Positions 9,113 through 22,726 of a stretch of DNA of 64,000 nt are shown piece by piece. The stretch spans positions 34,955,001 through 35,019,000 of the forward strand of contig JALMGJ010000008.1 of assembly GCA_023362775.1 (NCBI GenBank), read 5' to 3'. Position 1 is the first letter of the stretch; the number at the start of each line of letters is the position of its first letter. The notes under the pieces were generated by a model that saw only the letters and a list, made by a program, of their open reading frames with translations, was not told where the DNA came from and ran no database searches. Source of the DNA: Charina bottae. Taxonomy: Eukaryota > Chordata > Lepidosauria > Squamata > Charinaidae. Position numbers and translations under genes: made by a program.

Positions 9113-11794
9113 CCAGTTTGTTGGCTTCCAGATCATGTTGCTATAATATGTATCATGTTGCTTTGTGGATACATGTCTGGAGGTATTCCAACAACTGCCA
9201 TCCTCCTATGAACTTCAGTTTCACTCAAAGGTATTACTTCGGGGAAAAGGAAACCACTTAGCCTGAGAAATGCTTGCCAAATGTTTTATTGCAAAGCACT
9301 ATTATTGTTTACATCCTCCCTCCTAAACTAATAACCCTATCTCATTTACCTTTCCCTCGTGGCTACATTTTTCAGGGACAAATCACTCCCATATGATGCT
9401 ACCAACAAATATGACAATATATTAAACAGTTTTCTATAAAGCAACCATAGCTAGGTGTAGAACATTCTCATTCATAAATGTTCTTGGGAAAAATGGTGGG
9501 ATGTATTGTTCATTCAAGACAGTAAATTTCCTTGATTTATGGATGGGGTCCTGTGCCTAAAATATGTAATAAAATACATGAAAAGTAGAATACACTTTTT
9601 TTCCATAGCCATTTGTATATTCCCTTTGCAGTAACTGGAAGTGCACTTAGCAATGGCATTTTACTAATGAGTAAAGATTTTGAAACCACATTATGGCTGA
9701 GGCTTCACAATCCAATTTTCTGTCTGAGAAACACCTTTATTTCCATACAAAATAAAAGGTAAAGAAAGGAAAAGACTGGCATGGTATGTCATAAACTAAA
9801 TGAAAAATAGAAGCTCTTAGGCTGAATAAGTATTAAACTTTATTCACTACTCCCAAATATCAACCTGATAACTAAAAAGTAGGCATTTGGTAGTTGGTAC
9901 TACGTTCTTGGCTTATTTCTTTGTGTAATTTTCTTTAATTTAACATAATGTTAATTAGTATTATGCATAGCTGTAACAGAAAAGAGTTCCTTCCTTTCTT
10001 GCCATTTTAGAAATTTATAAAGTTGTATATTATAAAGGTTATATGCTGAAAATTATGTGCAATTAAAAATTATGGATTTAATTATAATATTCTTCACAAA
10101 ATCATCTGACAAACATTATAGAAAGACACGGGATATAAAATCCACTATAGTAAAGAGAAGTATAAAGCCTATCTTTTTATTAATGCAGAATTTATATTTT
10201 AAAATATATGGGCAAAGGATTCATAGGAACCATGTCTTCCTGAATAAATTGCATTGCAAAGGGGAACGGAAATGCCATTTCAAAAAGTTGACCCAATCAT
10301 TCTATGAACAGCTAAATGTTCAAGTAGCTGTTAGTAGGCCATTCAGCAAATATCAGAACTTAATCACTGTTTTTCTTTTGTCCTTTTGCAGGTCATGAAC
10401 TTCTCACTCAAAAGTCTCTGAATATAGTGTGATGGTAAAATAAGCAGTGTTTTTATACCTGTAATGGGAAGATGGTAAGTTTAATGCAAGCTATGTTATT
10501 GCTACATATAAAAGAAATAAGATTGCTTTTATTTATTTGCTTTCTTGTAATTCCCACTATCTCATCAATGGTGGGAAAAACAATGATTCTAAAATCACCA
10601 TTAAAAATAAAGAATTTTTTCCCATATTAAACAATGTCTTAAACACCATAGACCTACCCTGATAGATGAAGATAAAGGTATTCTTCCACAGCCTGTGATT
10701 CCTAGTAGCAGGAATGCTCAGAAATCTAATTTATAAACATATTAATTCAAGGTAGAAAGAAACTAAGTCTCCTTTCCCTTCTTGTTATCTCTCCTTTCTT
10801 GTTTTATCCCCAGTAGGCATGCTGATCAAGTTGTGAGACTCTTTGAAATAAGACTAACTTGAAATGTCTTCTCCTTGGAATTTAACTTGATTTGGAGACT
10901 TGCCTTTTAAACTAAACATTTGCCATTCACTACATATAAATAATTAGAAATTGGCTATGGCATGGAAGCAGCAAAGAGGCCCTGCCATTAGAAGTAATCC
11001 TTTCTTTGTCAAAGAGAACTCTGAAATCATAAAAGAACTCAGAAGAGAGACAGGAGGAAGAAATTAAAATGTGAAATAGTATAAACATTATTATGCAGAA
11101 AAAATCAGTATGCTCTGAATAGAAAGATAGGTATCAAGACAGACTGTAGGATTCTGCTACAGTAGAAAGAACAACTGGACTGTGAAATGGTTCTGCTAAT
11201 AAAACAACCTTTAGAAAAGGAAGGGTTGAGTAATGTACTCTTTAAAATTTCAAGTTAGAGAAATACTAAATTATCACCATTGGAAGTGTGGGTGGGGTGT
11301 AGAATCTCCTAATAATTGAAATGTGACCCAATTCAATATAAATACTAAACAAGAAGAAAAGTAAAATTTTCAGAACTGTAATGTAGAAACAGAGCTGGTA
11401 GATCAAAAGATAATGCAAATCTTTTAAGTCACAGAATCAGCAAAATGACATGCTATCACTTATTTCTCTTGAAGACAATAGTACCTGAATACCATGATGG
11501 GCCAACTCCCTATTCAGGTTCAAAAAAAGCTAAAAATTTATCCCCACCTAAAAATAACTACAGTGAAACCACAATTTTACATTCTGCATGGGGGAAAGAG
11601 GTCTCAGATCCAAAAGTCCATTAAATCCAAATGATGTGATTATGTTATTTGCATCAATAATGGACAAGATTTAATTATAATTTCTCAAAACAGAAGTTAT
11701 ATGTACTGACAATAAAACTGAATGAGTGGCTCCAAAGAGACACCCAAAACTTCAAAAGCTCATGTTTACACAATGTAATTTACTCACTTCTTTC
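9113..11794. other. Unassigned AT-rich DNA
   Basis: About 2.7 kb with no repeat or gene I can name. A 113-codon open frame (10057-10398) has no recognisable domain and AT-rich composition; I regard it as chance. Confidence 0.45.
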
Positions 11795-11885
11795 CCAATG
11801 TGTGTCAGAGTGGTTTATATAGGATTATCTAATTTTATTCTTACATCAGCCTTGTGAGGTGGACTAAGATGCATCAGAAATTGTT
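11795..11885 (+). mobile_element. Possible MIR/L2-type tail relic
   Basis: The segment 'gattatctaattttattcttacatcagccttgtgaggtgga' resembles the conserved MIR/L2 3' region (cattt-atcctcacaacarccctgtgaggtagg). Short and diverged. Confidence 0.38.
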
Positions 11886-12453
11886 CTTTTCTAGTTGAAA
11901 GGAAAGCAAGGGAAAATCATAAGTGGAGCACAATGAAGACATTTTGTAATCAACAAGGCTGTGGTTCTTCTTAGTTAAAATCAGAAGCCTTTTTAGGGAC
12001 TAGAAGATATCACACATTCTTCTGTAGTCTGTTGAAGTAGAAAGGCTTTTTGATTATACAGCTGTCTCCTGGCAATTGCTACCTCTGGCCAATGGGACCC
12101 CACAGGTTAACATTGGTAGCACTCAGTTTGCTAGGTCAAGACACTACACAAGCTGTTATGAGATAACTGACAATAAATTTCATGATAAAAGTAGGAATTT
12201 GAACTCCAGACTAAATTATATCTAATTTTGTTGTATAGTTCTGGCTTTGAATGAAAAGAAATATATAAATCCCCACCCCCGTTTCTTAAGCTCAACATCT
12301 TATCTAGTTTACTATGCTTGTTAGGGAGTTAGAAGCATACAATAGGAATTTGCTTACAGTCCTGAAAGGTGAAGATGGCACAGGTCTGTGAAAATAGGAA
12401 CTGATTTGTCTGATAAACCTGAATTCATTGTAAAGTATTATATAAGAAGTTCA
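11886..12453. other. Unassigned DNA
   Basis: No recognised feature. Confidence 0.4.
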
Positions 12454-12486
12454 GGGAAAGGAAAGGAAAGGAAAGGAAAGGAAAGG
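12454..12486. repeat. (GGAAA)n microsatellite
   Basis: Six to seven perfect 5-bp units. Confidence 0.95.
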
Positions 12487-12990
12487 TATAAGATACATAT
12501 CTGGAACGTTACAACAATTTAATTGGAAACATAATCAAAGGTGATTGCAGATAATTAGGATATTAAATGCTTTCTATAGAAGAAAAAAGACTCCATTTTT
12601 AGTAATAATGAAGAGAAATAACAAGTGACTTTACTAATATAATCCCATTTTATTTCTATGTGAACTTTGTATTCCACACATATAAATGACCTGGAAAAAA
12701 GATAATTTCCAGATACAGCAAACCAAAGAAATCAGTTCTTGAAATGAACACAATAATTTCCTCAGACAGCAGAGTTAACAAATGGATGGAAAGTCTCTTT
12801 CTGAATGGCATAATGTACAGCGCATTGGCCTTCATATGAAGAACAGAGGGGAAAAAAATCAGCTGAAATTACAAATATGTAAAGGATAAGAATGAAGCTG
12901 AGTAATGGAGCAATGTGTGCTAAAGTTCTCAACCAAGAGAGGAACCAAGGAAGCTTCTACCACAGTTGCAGTACCAGAAACAGCAAATAA
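12487..12990. other. Unassigned DNA
   Basis: No recognised feature. Confidence 0.4.
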
Positions 12991-12992
12991 TT

Positions 12993-13023
<31 letters not shown>

Positions 13024-13072
13024 TTATTTAGATTTATCCCCGCCCATCTCTGCCATGGCAGACTCTGGGCGG
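12991..13072 (-). mobile_element. CR1/L3 3' tail relic
   Basis: A (TTTA)n run is followed by cccgcccatctctgcc and gactctgggcggtt, the reverse complement of the local CR1/L3 3' tail. Nothing upstream in that LINE is preserved. Confidence 0.75.
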
Positions 13073-14987
13073 TTAATAATATGCAAATCATTCCACTTGG
13101 TGGAGACAGTGAAGGTTTTATGGGCCACGTTTAAGTTAAATAGATTTTATACCTCCTGTTGTTTCTGAAAGTTGCTACAGAAGCCGCAAACCTCTTCAGG
13201 CATTCTTCTAACTACGGTATCCAAAAACAGAGTTGCCTTTTCATCACAACCCCCCTCTTGAGGGCCTGTGGCCAGCTGTTGCTAAATTGACTACCCTGAT
13301 AGTGAGTATGTTTCCATGTAGCTTCCTCTTGGTTCACCTAGGGATTTGGGACAGGCTACACATAAGAAACTAAATTCAAGAAAACTAAGGAAGTAGTTTT
13401 TCACATATCTGGATTTTTTTAAAAAGCTCAGATGTATGATTTCCTTATCTCCATTCTGAACCTGGATTTTTCTACAAGTGCAAAACTCTAGCTCCTAGAA
13501 TTCCAAGTTAACCTGGCTGAAGATAATATTATCAACTAAAACCTTATTAAAGGTCATACTGGCTGGGTATTTTAGTTCCAGCTGTTTAGACAGTAGCAGA
13601 TTAGAGAAGGATTACACAAGGAGAATTGTTTCCCCCCTAAAGAAAAAAAAGTGATACAATGGAAAACAAAAACAAATCTTTCAAGAATACGTAGGACCTT
13701 AGATGTTTCGTTTGATTATGATAATTATATGAAAAATAGCATGTACCAAACTGTAATATTTTTATCCTAATATTTAGTCATTGATGTAGCTTTTCTATTG
13801 ACAACAAGAAATTGAAATGGAACAACATACAACCAGCTTTAATATAAATGTGTGTGAGAATTTTCTGAAATAAAATACAATCAAGAAAATGCTGAATTTA
13901 TATTAGAATGAAATACTGTGAAATGAGATTGTATTTTGGTGTGTGCTCTCTTTCGTTATATACATGCACTAGCAGATATATGTGTGTGTGCACATATGCA
14001 AGTGTAGTATCTCAATCTAATCAAAAACTAATGACATTTACTAATCAATATTCCAACTCTAGTTATTTTTTTCTCTTTTAATTATTTATTACACATATTA
14101 GTAAACTGTTGTAAAAGTATCTGTTCTGCAAATATAACACATATTTTGAAATTTGACTGATTGAAAATTATTGTTAACTTTAACGCAACTCAGTTTTTAT
14201 TAATGATAGCATTTTGTCTGTAGGTAAAGCTTTCTCTAAAATTTTCATCTTAACAAACATAGAAAATGTTTTTGTGAACCATGACCCCTTAGAAAATGAA
14301 GAGTAGGTAGAATCTAATATTTTGTAGATTTATAAAATATAATTAAAATATTCATAGAAGAACCATACTTAAAATTATGATGGATTTCTGCAAAAGCCAT
14401 CATTTAATTACAAGGGAAAATGAAAGTAACAAATGCATTAAGATGCCCTAATCAATTTTATTCATAAAACTGTCAGTTGCCAACGACACGTATAAATTTA
14501 GTATATACAACTTTGGTGCCTTTAGCTAAACCCACAATTAAGCTTAAAAATTCAAAGCTAAGGATGAAATATGACTGCACTTGATGACCAGCACAAAGGT
14601 TGGAGCATGAATTGCTGTCAATATGAAATTGCTATGGGAGTTTCTATGAGGTGAGAAAACACAGTAAATGTTTCTTTCAATACCTCTTATTGAGGTGTTA
14701 ACTCTCAGGGTCCAGAATACAGAGGGTCCAGGAACATGTTTGGAGGAGGGGACTTGAGATGCAACAGATCCAATTATCCTCAGATCTTCATCTTACCATG
14801 GTATTAGTGGAAGAGGAAGAAGTTCATCACTATGGATGACCTAAGGCCAGACCTTCCTATTTACCTATGAACAGGAAAATCCTTTTTATTCTATATCTTC
14901 TCAGGGATTGTAGGACTGTAGCATGAGAATTACTATAGATTTGTCTTAAAAAAAAAACTGGACTTTTAAAAAAAAATCAGTCCTTTT
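13073..14987. other. Unassigned AT-rich DNA
   Basis: About 1.9 kb with no recognised feature beyond a short (TG)n tract near 13980. Confidence 0.45.
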
Positions 14988-15712
14988 GCTAATACTACTG
15001 CAACGCACTCTACATGGGGCTACCCTTGAAGAATATCTGGAGGCTACAGCTGGTGCAGAATGCGGCTGCACGGGCAGTTTTAGGTGCATCAAGATCGTTA
15101 CATATAACACCTCTGCTCCGTGAGCTGCATTGGGTACCAGTTTGCTTCCGGGTCCAATTCAAGGTATTGGTCATCACCTTTAAAGCCCTACATGGCACGG
15201 GACCAGGTTATCTGAGGGACCACCTCATCCCCATTACATCATCCCGTCCCACCCGAACTTGCAGAGAGGGCATGCTGCGGCCCCCTTCTATGAAAGAATT
15301 CCACCTAGCGGGGTCCCGGAGGCGAGCCTTCTCTGCAGCAGCACCTGCCCTATGGAACATCCTCCCACCAGGGATAAGACAGGCCCCCTCACTCCTGGAT
15401 TTCAGAAAAAAATTAAAAACCTGGCTCTGTGATCTCGCCTGGGGCAAAAAGGAAAGCAGTCAAGCCTGGGGATGGCTGATTCCCTTGAACCACCTTAAAT
15501 ATCTAAAATATTTTAAATATATTCAACATCACTTTAAGAAACACCTGCCACTTGGATTTTATTGTATTTTTATTGTATTTTTATTGTATTTGTATTTTTA
15601 TTACTGTTTTTATTGTATTTTGTTGATATTATGCTGTGAACCGCCCAGAGTCTCTCCTTGAGGGGGAGATGGGCGGTTATAGAAATTCAACAAATAAATA
15701 AATAAATAATGC
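14988..15712 (+). mobile_element. CR1/L3 LINE 3' end, 5' truncated, open C-terminal frame
   Basis: A 215-codon frame (15014-15661) carries the CR1 RT C-terminal region without stops: MGLPLKNIWRLQLVQNAAAR, LRELHWVPVCFRVQFKVL, RRRAFSAAAPALWNILPP and LKTWLCDLAW. The last ~60 codons run into 3' non-coding sequence. The tail aaccgcccagagtctctcct then gagatgggcggtt ends in (AAAT)n at 15712. The intact frame suggests a comparatively young copy, but it begins after the palm motifs and encodes no active enzyme. It starts at tactactgcaacgcactc, the same region where other copies here break off. Confidence 0.9.
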
Positions 15713-18700
15713 TTATTTATGTGTTACTATTCTGTGCTATGTGTATTTCACAACTTGTTTATGTTTCCTTAATATTTATGGAATTCTTTTCTATGTATGT
15801 TAACAGACATTTTCCTTATGATAATTTACTTTAATATCTTCAGTAATATACCAAGCTGTAGTCAGAGTGTAACAACTTTATCAAGTTCAGCATGTTAACT
15901 TGATCAAAGACTAAAGAAATTTTGCTCAAAGACAATCTCAGATAAGAGTTTCACAGTCCTATCTATTTTAAAATGCTGAGCTGCATGCATTAAAAGAACC
16001 ACCTGACACTACAATATATATTCTTGTTGAATCCAAGATTGTGGATGCCAACATAATTTACCACCTACTGAATGTGGATAGGTTTGAAATTCAGCACAAG
16101 ATAATCCAACTAATCAGAAATAAAATCATCCCTACTTTTACAGAAGTGCCAAAACAATGAACATTGTTTCCATGACAATGTAACATTGAAACATAATGAG
16201 GAAAGATGGTAAAACTATCTTTGAAAATATCCTGGAATCCTATGTGAAAGACATATTAAAGGAACAGATAAAATATTATTGTGATTTACCACTCTATATT
16301 CAAATAAGGGAAAGATGTGGGATTTGTGGCCCTTGAAATGTTGATTCTACTTTCTACTAGCTAGTGTGAGGGTAATTTAGCAAAATCTGAAGGATGATAG
16401 TTTATCTATTCCAGATGTGAGTTTGTATCTAGGTAAATATCTTGAAAGGTAGAATGGAAATGATAACATGATGCCATGACAACATGTGAACCAGCATTAT
16501 CTCTAGAGATGCTTGTGAATTTTGTTTGAGATGCATTTGAAAGTGAAATGACAATCCTCAAATGAATGTGTGAAACAGAATGCAGTTCTCTATCTGACTG
16601 CACATTTCTCCAAATTTTGTATTTGCAGCTTAGGTACTAAAATTTATATTGAAATGCACGTGTTATTATAAAATGCATATACAAAAATTTATTATTATGT
16701 CAGTTTGCAACACAATGCATATTAATTTTCTTGCTATTTTTTGAAGAAACAAGATAAAATGGACATGAGGAAGTGAGGTGACCTGTAGATAGAATGATTT
16801 GTCTATCCTAAGTAATTGCTCAAGATACGACCATCCCAGAAGTAGATGAGTCATCAGAGGATTTTATTGCTAATCCTAGTGTGTTCAGGCATAAAAATAA
16901 ATCAGAAGATGTCAATAATTTTCCAGACTCTTACCCACAGGGATCTCTCATTCATGGGAGTCATAGCATTGGAAAAGTCATGACTGGTCCCATCCTTTCA
17001 TTCCTAAACAATATGAAATCATTTGGAATAATAGTAATAGTAATAGTAATAATCCAGTCCACATTTCTAAGGGTTTCTCCCATTTTTTCCCAATTTTTAC
17101 TTAGAAGCAAAAGAACTGACAAAACCAAGCTTTACAATACACCAGGCTTAAATAAAGAATGCATTGTGTTAAAAGTGCATTGATTGTTAGCTAAAACAAC
17201 ATTGGTGCACCATAAAATACAATGGCTCCAATCAAACCTCACTTGTTCATCTAATTTAACTGTGCTGCAGTCAGAACTGAGTGTGAGCAGACAATCAATA
17301 CGTACAGGCCAGCTGTTAGTATAGCACGGACGAACCTCCAGCCAGTCATTTTCATAGGAATCTCTTTCTACTTTTGTAAAACTGTTTACTAACACCAACC
17401 CGTCAAAGATCTAACTATAATGATATATTAACACCTGGGAAAGTTTTGCATGTGAAATTTAAATAATAAAAAATGTTTGCTACTATTGCATTTGATAATA
17501 CTTCCCCACACTAATTAATTATCACTATATTCTCTATGCCAGTGCTTTCTACAGAAAAAAGGTCATCCATATCTGTGCATTATGCAAGATAAACCTATGT
17601 AAGGTTACTTCTCCTCCACTTAATGGACTTATTCCTTAATAAATATGATTGAAACTGACAGCCTGCTAAATACATTTATTCTGCAATTAACAGGAAAGAC
17701 CGAGGTGGTACTAAAAGAAGCAATAGTGCAAAAGGTCAAAATGTACTCCCAAGGCGATAATAATTCACCAAGGATTTGTACTAAGTAATAGGAGCAATCC
17801 CTAGTAAATCGAGAAGCTGGAGAACAGAAAGGAAAGTAGAGCTGGAGAAAGAAAGAAGTTGGGGAAATGGTAAGGAAAGTAGAGATCATTTGGAGTATGA
17901 TTAAGAGGTCCTATAAATAACTAGTGACTATATAACTTTCTCATAGTAAGACAGTTGTATTTGCCTTTAAGCTGCAAGAAGTTATATCCTATTAATTGCT
18001 GAGCATCCTTCAGGTTAATTTTCACATTCCACAGAATGAGTGTGGCCTACTTTTAGCATAATGTAAACAGGAAGTAGCCTGGAGTACCCATTTTCACAAC
18101 GTTAAAGTGGCCCTTAACATAATCAATAAAGGTATGCTTTTCATCTGCCCCAAATTACTCTTTCATTTGAAATCCTACGTTTCAAATGCCCATAAAGTCA
18201 TTCCAGCTGAAATAGTGTTTAGAATCCCATTATTCTCATTTCTATTGCAAGCAACTAGCTCATGTAACTGAAGAGTTGTTATTTCCCCCTCTAGGAATAG
18301 AATATAATTGAAAATAGTGTTTGCATAACCAACAAAGGGAGGATACTGCTCTTTATCTGTCCTTACTGAGGTTTCATAGGCTCTAGATTTGTGGCCTTGA
18401 GAGGTTCAACATTTCTGCATTTAACAGCGCTTGCTAAGCATACTAATAAACAGTCCATGTTCCTTTAGTACCAATGCATGGTACAAATGAAAAATAATGA
18501 AAGGAGAGAACTGGTTTGAGTAACGATTTCCAAGGCTTCAGTCTGGCTTTCTATCAATCTACTGTAAGCTGGGTGAATGCCATAGCTGAACACAACCTGA
18601 AATAAATAAAATGGGTTAAAAAAAAGGTGTTTGTTGTTTTAAAGTCAACAAGATCACCCCAGGGGCTGGTCAGGCTGAGTTTTTGCTTCCTTTATTACCT

Positions 18701-20157
18701 AGCAGATGGAGTGGCAAATGTGTGACATATGGCAAAAGCTATCTTAAATGCCAGTTTGTTTAAACAGATTGTCATTTGACCACTGCTAGAAAGGCAATTG
18801 AAAACCACAGGCTCCCCAGCCTTTACATAATGAATATTTAAAGTATGCAAATATGGAGCATTTCTCACCCTTCAAATGTATTATCAAAAGTTACCTTTGA
18901 ACAAATATGCATGTAGCTACACTTGAGCACCTGATTAGTTCACAGGCCAGGCTGGAACGCTGGATGAACACATTGTCAAGCCACCAATGCCTGAGCTTAT
19001 AACTTGCTTCTGAACCATGTACTTCCATGTTTCTTATGCACTAACTGAATACCAAACAAATAGAAATGAAAAAGGAGCACACAACCCTTGCCATGCACTT
19101 AATAGCTAACAAAAGCTAACTTCGCGGTTTTTGAAAATGAGTACTTTTATTAGAAATGTGTAGAGTTTGGCCTCAGTGTTGCATTGGAATTCTCTCTGGA
19201 CAGAGAACTTATTTTTGTGAGGTGATAGCAAAAAAATCCTTGTTTCAGCATATGGCTGCTCTATTGTATATTAGAGCTATGCTCATTTGTTTTTGTGGCC
19301 CTGGGTATTCCTGGAATTTACAGGGTAACTGACCTACCCTGACAGCGATAACGCATGCAGCTGCTTAAATATTTGGAAAATCTGGCTATAAACAACCATA
19401 CTGGGCCAAGCTCTAAGGAGAAATGCATAATTACTGTGTAATAAAATGAGAATTCAGGTGGGCAGAGTCAAGCTATTGATTTCATCAGTTTTGTCTTGCA
19501 ATCTTAGCTTGGCACCTCTGATTATTTTCCATGGTCTCATTTGTGACTTCCTCACCCAGCAACTCATACCTTGCACCATTCTGCAGAGGCAAAAGATGTG
19601 GAGGTTGACTTTATGGAGAACAGCTGGAAGATGGCTTTCTTTTCTCCCACCCATATTGGGTTCATCAGTTCTGTGTGAACAAATGCTACCTGCAACTTGT
19701 ACATGTCTAAGAGTCTGCGCATAAGGGAGGATCAACACTTTGCAAGCAATTAACTGTATGGCGACAGCAGGTGCATTAGTTCTTCCTACACAAAACTAAC
19801 AAATGCATGGAAATCAGTCCTCCCTCCCTCCATGCATGCATACTGTGAAAAGAGCTGCTGTTGTTCATTTGTTATTTTATTTTAACCAACATGGTATCCA
19901 GACCTAAGCTAACAAAAACAAACCAGAAGCCAAAAAAAAAAAAGCAACAGCAAAGAAAAAACAAAACCTTGGGAATACAGAATTGTTACTGCATACATAA
20001 TTGAGGAGAATGCAGAACAATACAGAATCATCAACATTTAACATGTTTTTCCAAAATGACATTGGTGCTGATGGAGGCAATCTATCAGAAAAAAAATCTT
20101 ACTAATATAACTAACAAACGGTGTCCAAATTTGACTAAGGGCACAGCCTAAAGAACA
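15713..20157. other. Longest stretch without a recognised repeat
   Basis: About 4.4 kb without a LINE, SINE or DNA element I can name. It holds a short (TAATAG)n tract (17025-17053), a FOX:ETS-like composite gtaaacaggaagt (18063-18075) and an octamer atgcaaat (18845-18852). Open frames are short and unconvincing. It could include conserved non-coding sequence, which cannot be judged from one genome. Confidence 0.45.
17025..17053. repeat. Imperfect (TAATAG)n microsatellite
   Basis: Tract of alternating taatag units. Confidence 0.85.
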
Positions 20158-20224
20158 ACTTATTTATTCATCACATTTATATCACCGCCCATCTCCCCAA
20201 CAAGAAGGGACCCTGGGCGGTTCT
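20158..20224 (-). mobile_element. CR1/L3 3' tail
   Basis: Plus strand reads tatcaccgcccatctcccca then gggaccctgggcgg, the reverse complement of the CR1/L3 tail. It has the same orientation as the CR1 body at 20850-21907 and may be its 3' end, displaced by about 600 bp of other sequence. Confidence 0.75.
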
Positions 20225-20849
20225 TGGAAGTATATTTGCTGTACCCTCATTGTCAATTTCTATTCTGCCTCAGTAATGAGGCTGGTGTGTGGTGCTGCCC
20301 TTACTTTTTAATGCCGGGCAAGGTAAGACAAGCTTCTGTTAAATTCCTCTACTTTTGTTTCGCTGCCCAATGGGCATCACCAGCTGGCGGGGGAAAAAAA
20401 TCCACTAATCTCTCTCTCTCCAATGAGTTGAGGGGCATTAGTAAGAAGGTACTAAGAACTACTAGTTTAGCCAATGGTCCTGATTAACAGGCTGCAGGCA
20501 CAGAGGTGTTCTATATCCATTGCTTGTCAGCCAAAGTATTTCTGAACATGGGTATAACACTCTAATGAAAGACCACTAAATCTATGCTCCAAAATAGCCC
20601 AGCCAAGAGATCACTGTCATGGAGGAGAGACATGGGGAGAGCAAGAGCAAGCAAGCTCCATTCTTGATTAATGCTGCAACGCAAAGGCAGTGCTGGTATT
20701 AAGCAACCATGTTTGGAGGCACCTGGAAGTACTCATGGAATAGGCAAAGTAGTAGGGCCCCTTAAAATAGGGCCACATGAAATCCAGAAGCAGAAGCAGT
20801 GGAAACACCACAATGCACTCATTAGGGAAGGAGGCATGCTTCTACCAGC
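20225..20849. other. Sequence between a CR1 body and tail
   Basis: Roughly 620 bp, more than expected between the end of the CR1 coding region and its tail (about 200-300 bp in the copies at 14988 and 54200). It may contain an unidentified insertion. No terminal repeats were recognised. Confidence 0.4.
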
Positions 20850-21907
20850 CTGAAATGGCCAACAGGAGCTTCAGTTCTTTCCTAAAGGTCGGGATGGAGG
20901 AGATCTGTCTCAACTCTGGGGGCAAGGTGTTCCATAGTGTAGGTGCCACCACAGAGAAGGCCCGTCTCCTAGACCCCATCAGATGACACTCTCTAATTGA
21001 TGGGGCTCGTAGCAGGCCCTCTCTGAATGACCGGGTGGGGCAGGTCAATAAAATGGGGATAAGACAGGTATTCTGGACCCATGCCATGTAGGGCTTTAAA
21101 GGTGATAACCAACACCTTGAATTGTACCCGGAAGCAAACCGGCACCCAATGCAGCTCATACAGCAAAGGTGATATATGTGCAGATCTTGGCGCACCCAAA
21201 ATTGCTTGCGTGGCCGCATTCTGCACTAGCTGTAGCTTCCGGATAGTCTTCAAGGGTAGCCCCATGTAGAGCGCATTGCAATAATCTACATGGGAGATGA
21301 CGAGAGGATGAGTGACTGTTCGGAGGGCGTCGCGATCTAGGAATGGGCGTAACTGGCGCACCAACTGAAGTTGTGCAAAAGCCCTCCTAGCCACGACTGC
21401 CACCTGCTCTTCGAGCAGGAGTCATGAGTCTAGAAGGACCCCCAAGTTCCGCACCGGTTCCGAATGGGGCAGTGCTACCCCATTGAGAACCAAAGATGAT
21501 AATTTCCCAGAAGACGCTAAGTCATCAATCCACAGCCACTCGGTCTTGCTAGGGTTCAATTGAAGCCTGTTGTTCCCCATCCAGGCCCTCACAGCCCCCA
21601 GGCACTGGGACAGGGTGGTGACTGCATCACTTACTTCACCTGGGATGGAGATATACAATTGAGTATCATCAGCATACTGATGATACCTCATCCCATGGTG
21701 TCGGATGACCTCACCCAGCGGTTTCATGTAGATGTTGAATAAGAGAGGAGAGAGAACTGAACCCTGCAGCACCCCACACAGGAGCGGTCGCGGGCTGGAT
21801 CTCTCCTCTCCTATCACCACTGACTGGGAGCGGCCCCGGAGGAAGGAGGTGAACCAGTGTAACGCTGCCCACCCCCAACTCCCTAAGCTGCCCCAAAAGG
21901 ATACCAT
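20850..21907 (-). mobile_element. CR1/L3 LINE reverse transcriptase region, longest copy
   Basis: Three minus-strand frames together cover the RT palm to the C-terminus. 21422-21907 has SVLSPLLFNIYMKPLGEV and the catalytic YADD in YHQYADDTQLY (codons at 21665-21676), then NRLQLNPSKTEWLW and VRNLGVLLDS. After an in-frame stop, 20993-21403 continues with FAQLQLVRQLRPFL, HVDYCNALYMGLPLKTIRKL and LHWVPVCFRVQF; a frameshift leads into 20842-21219 with RRRAFSVVAPTLWNTLPPEL. It is broken by at least one stop and one frameshift. The endonuclease and early RT motifs are missing. Confidence 0.9.
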
Positions 21908-21911
21908 GGGT

Positions 21912-21978
21912 ACATGTGAACCTGAATCTCTGCAGTTCTAGGCCACTGTCTTAACCAATATGCCACCTGTTAACAGCA
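21912..21978 (-). mobile_element. tRNA-derived SINE head relic
   Basis: On the minus strand: ggtggcatattggttaagac, a tRNA-like A box, then 'agaactgcagagattcaggttcac', a B-box-like block. About 65 bp remain, next to the 5' edge of the CR1 copy. Confidence 0.45.
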
Positions 21979-22690
21979 CACCTTCGCGAGACACAAATTG
22001 GCATGGGAACTATGATACCCCTCTATCTGGAGAGTTCCAGGTTAGGAAAGGATATCTAATTTCCCATGCCAGTACTTTACCTCTGCAAAATCTAATACTG
22101 GATCTTGAGAAATCTTGGGAAAAGGCATGAAATCTATTGCTAAGACCTTGATGAATGGGTTGTGAGCTGAAGGTAATGCTAAAAGAGTCCAAAATGAATA
22201 TGCTGAGAGATTTATCACCTGAAGTTGCACCTGTGACCATTTATGTGATTCCCTAAATATATGAGTTCTGCTTAAATCACCATTCACAATATCAAGATGT
22301 TAGTGCCATTTCCCCCCCTCTTGGATACTCTCAGAGAAACAAATGTTTTCCAGCTAATGAAAAACAAAAGTGATTATCTGCTAAAATGGGAATGCTCTTC
22401 CGTTCATCATAATGGTGCTAGTTAAAGGGTGAGATTCTAAGCATATGTACTTGAAAGTAAGGTCAATTGAAGTCAATGCAAATAACTAAAAATAGATTGA
22501 GCTTGTATTGCAGCTTATTTGTGAATGTGATGTATCCCTCTGGCTCTATCAGTGATATATTATAATGGTTTCATTTCTGATCAATAAATGATTATGAATG
22601 AAATCTACCCACACAACATTGCTTTTAAAAATATACACAAAAGCCAACTGCTTCCCATCTGATAAGCAGAGGTTTGGAGTTTAAGCCACA
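21979..22690. other. Unassigned DNA
   Basis: No recognised feature. Confidence 0.4.
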
Positions 22691-22726
22691 GTGTGTGTGT
22701 GTGTGTGTGTGTGTACACACACACAC
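22691..22726. repeat. (GT)n(AC)n microsatellite
   Basis: About twelve GT units run directly into about six AC units, so the tract is self-complementary and could form a hairpin. Confidence 0.95.

Noticed and set aside
10057..10398. 113-codon frame followed by a splice-acceptor-like cag
   Set aside because: AT-driven Lys/Ile/Phe composition, no family match; splice-like motifs are common by chance.
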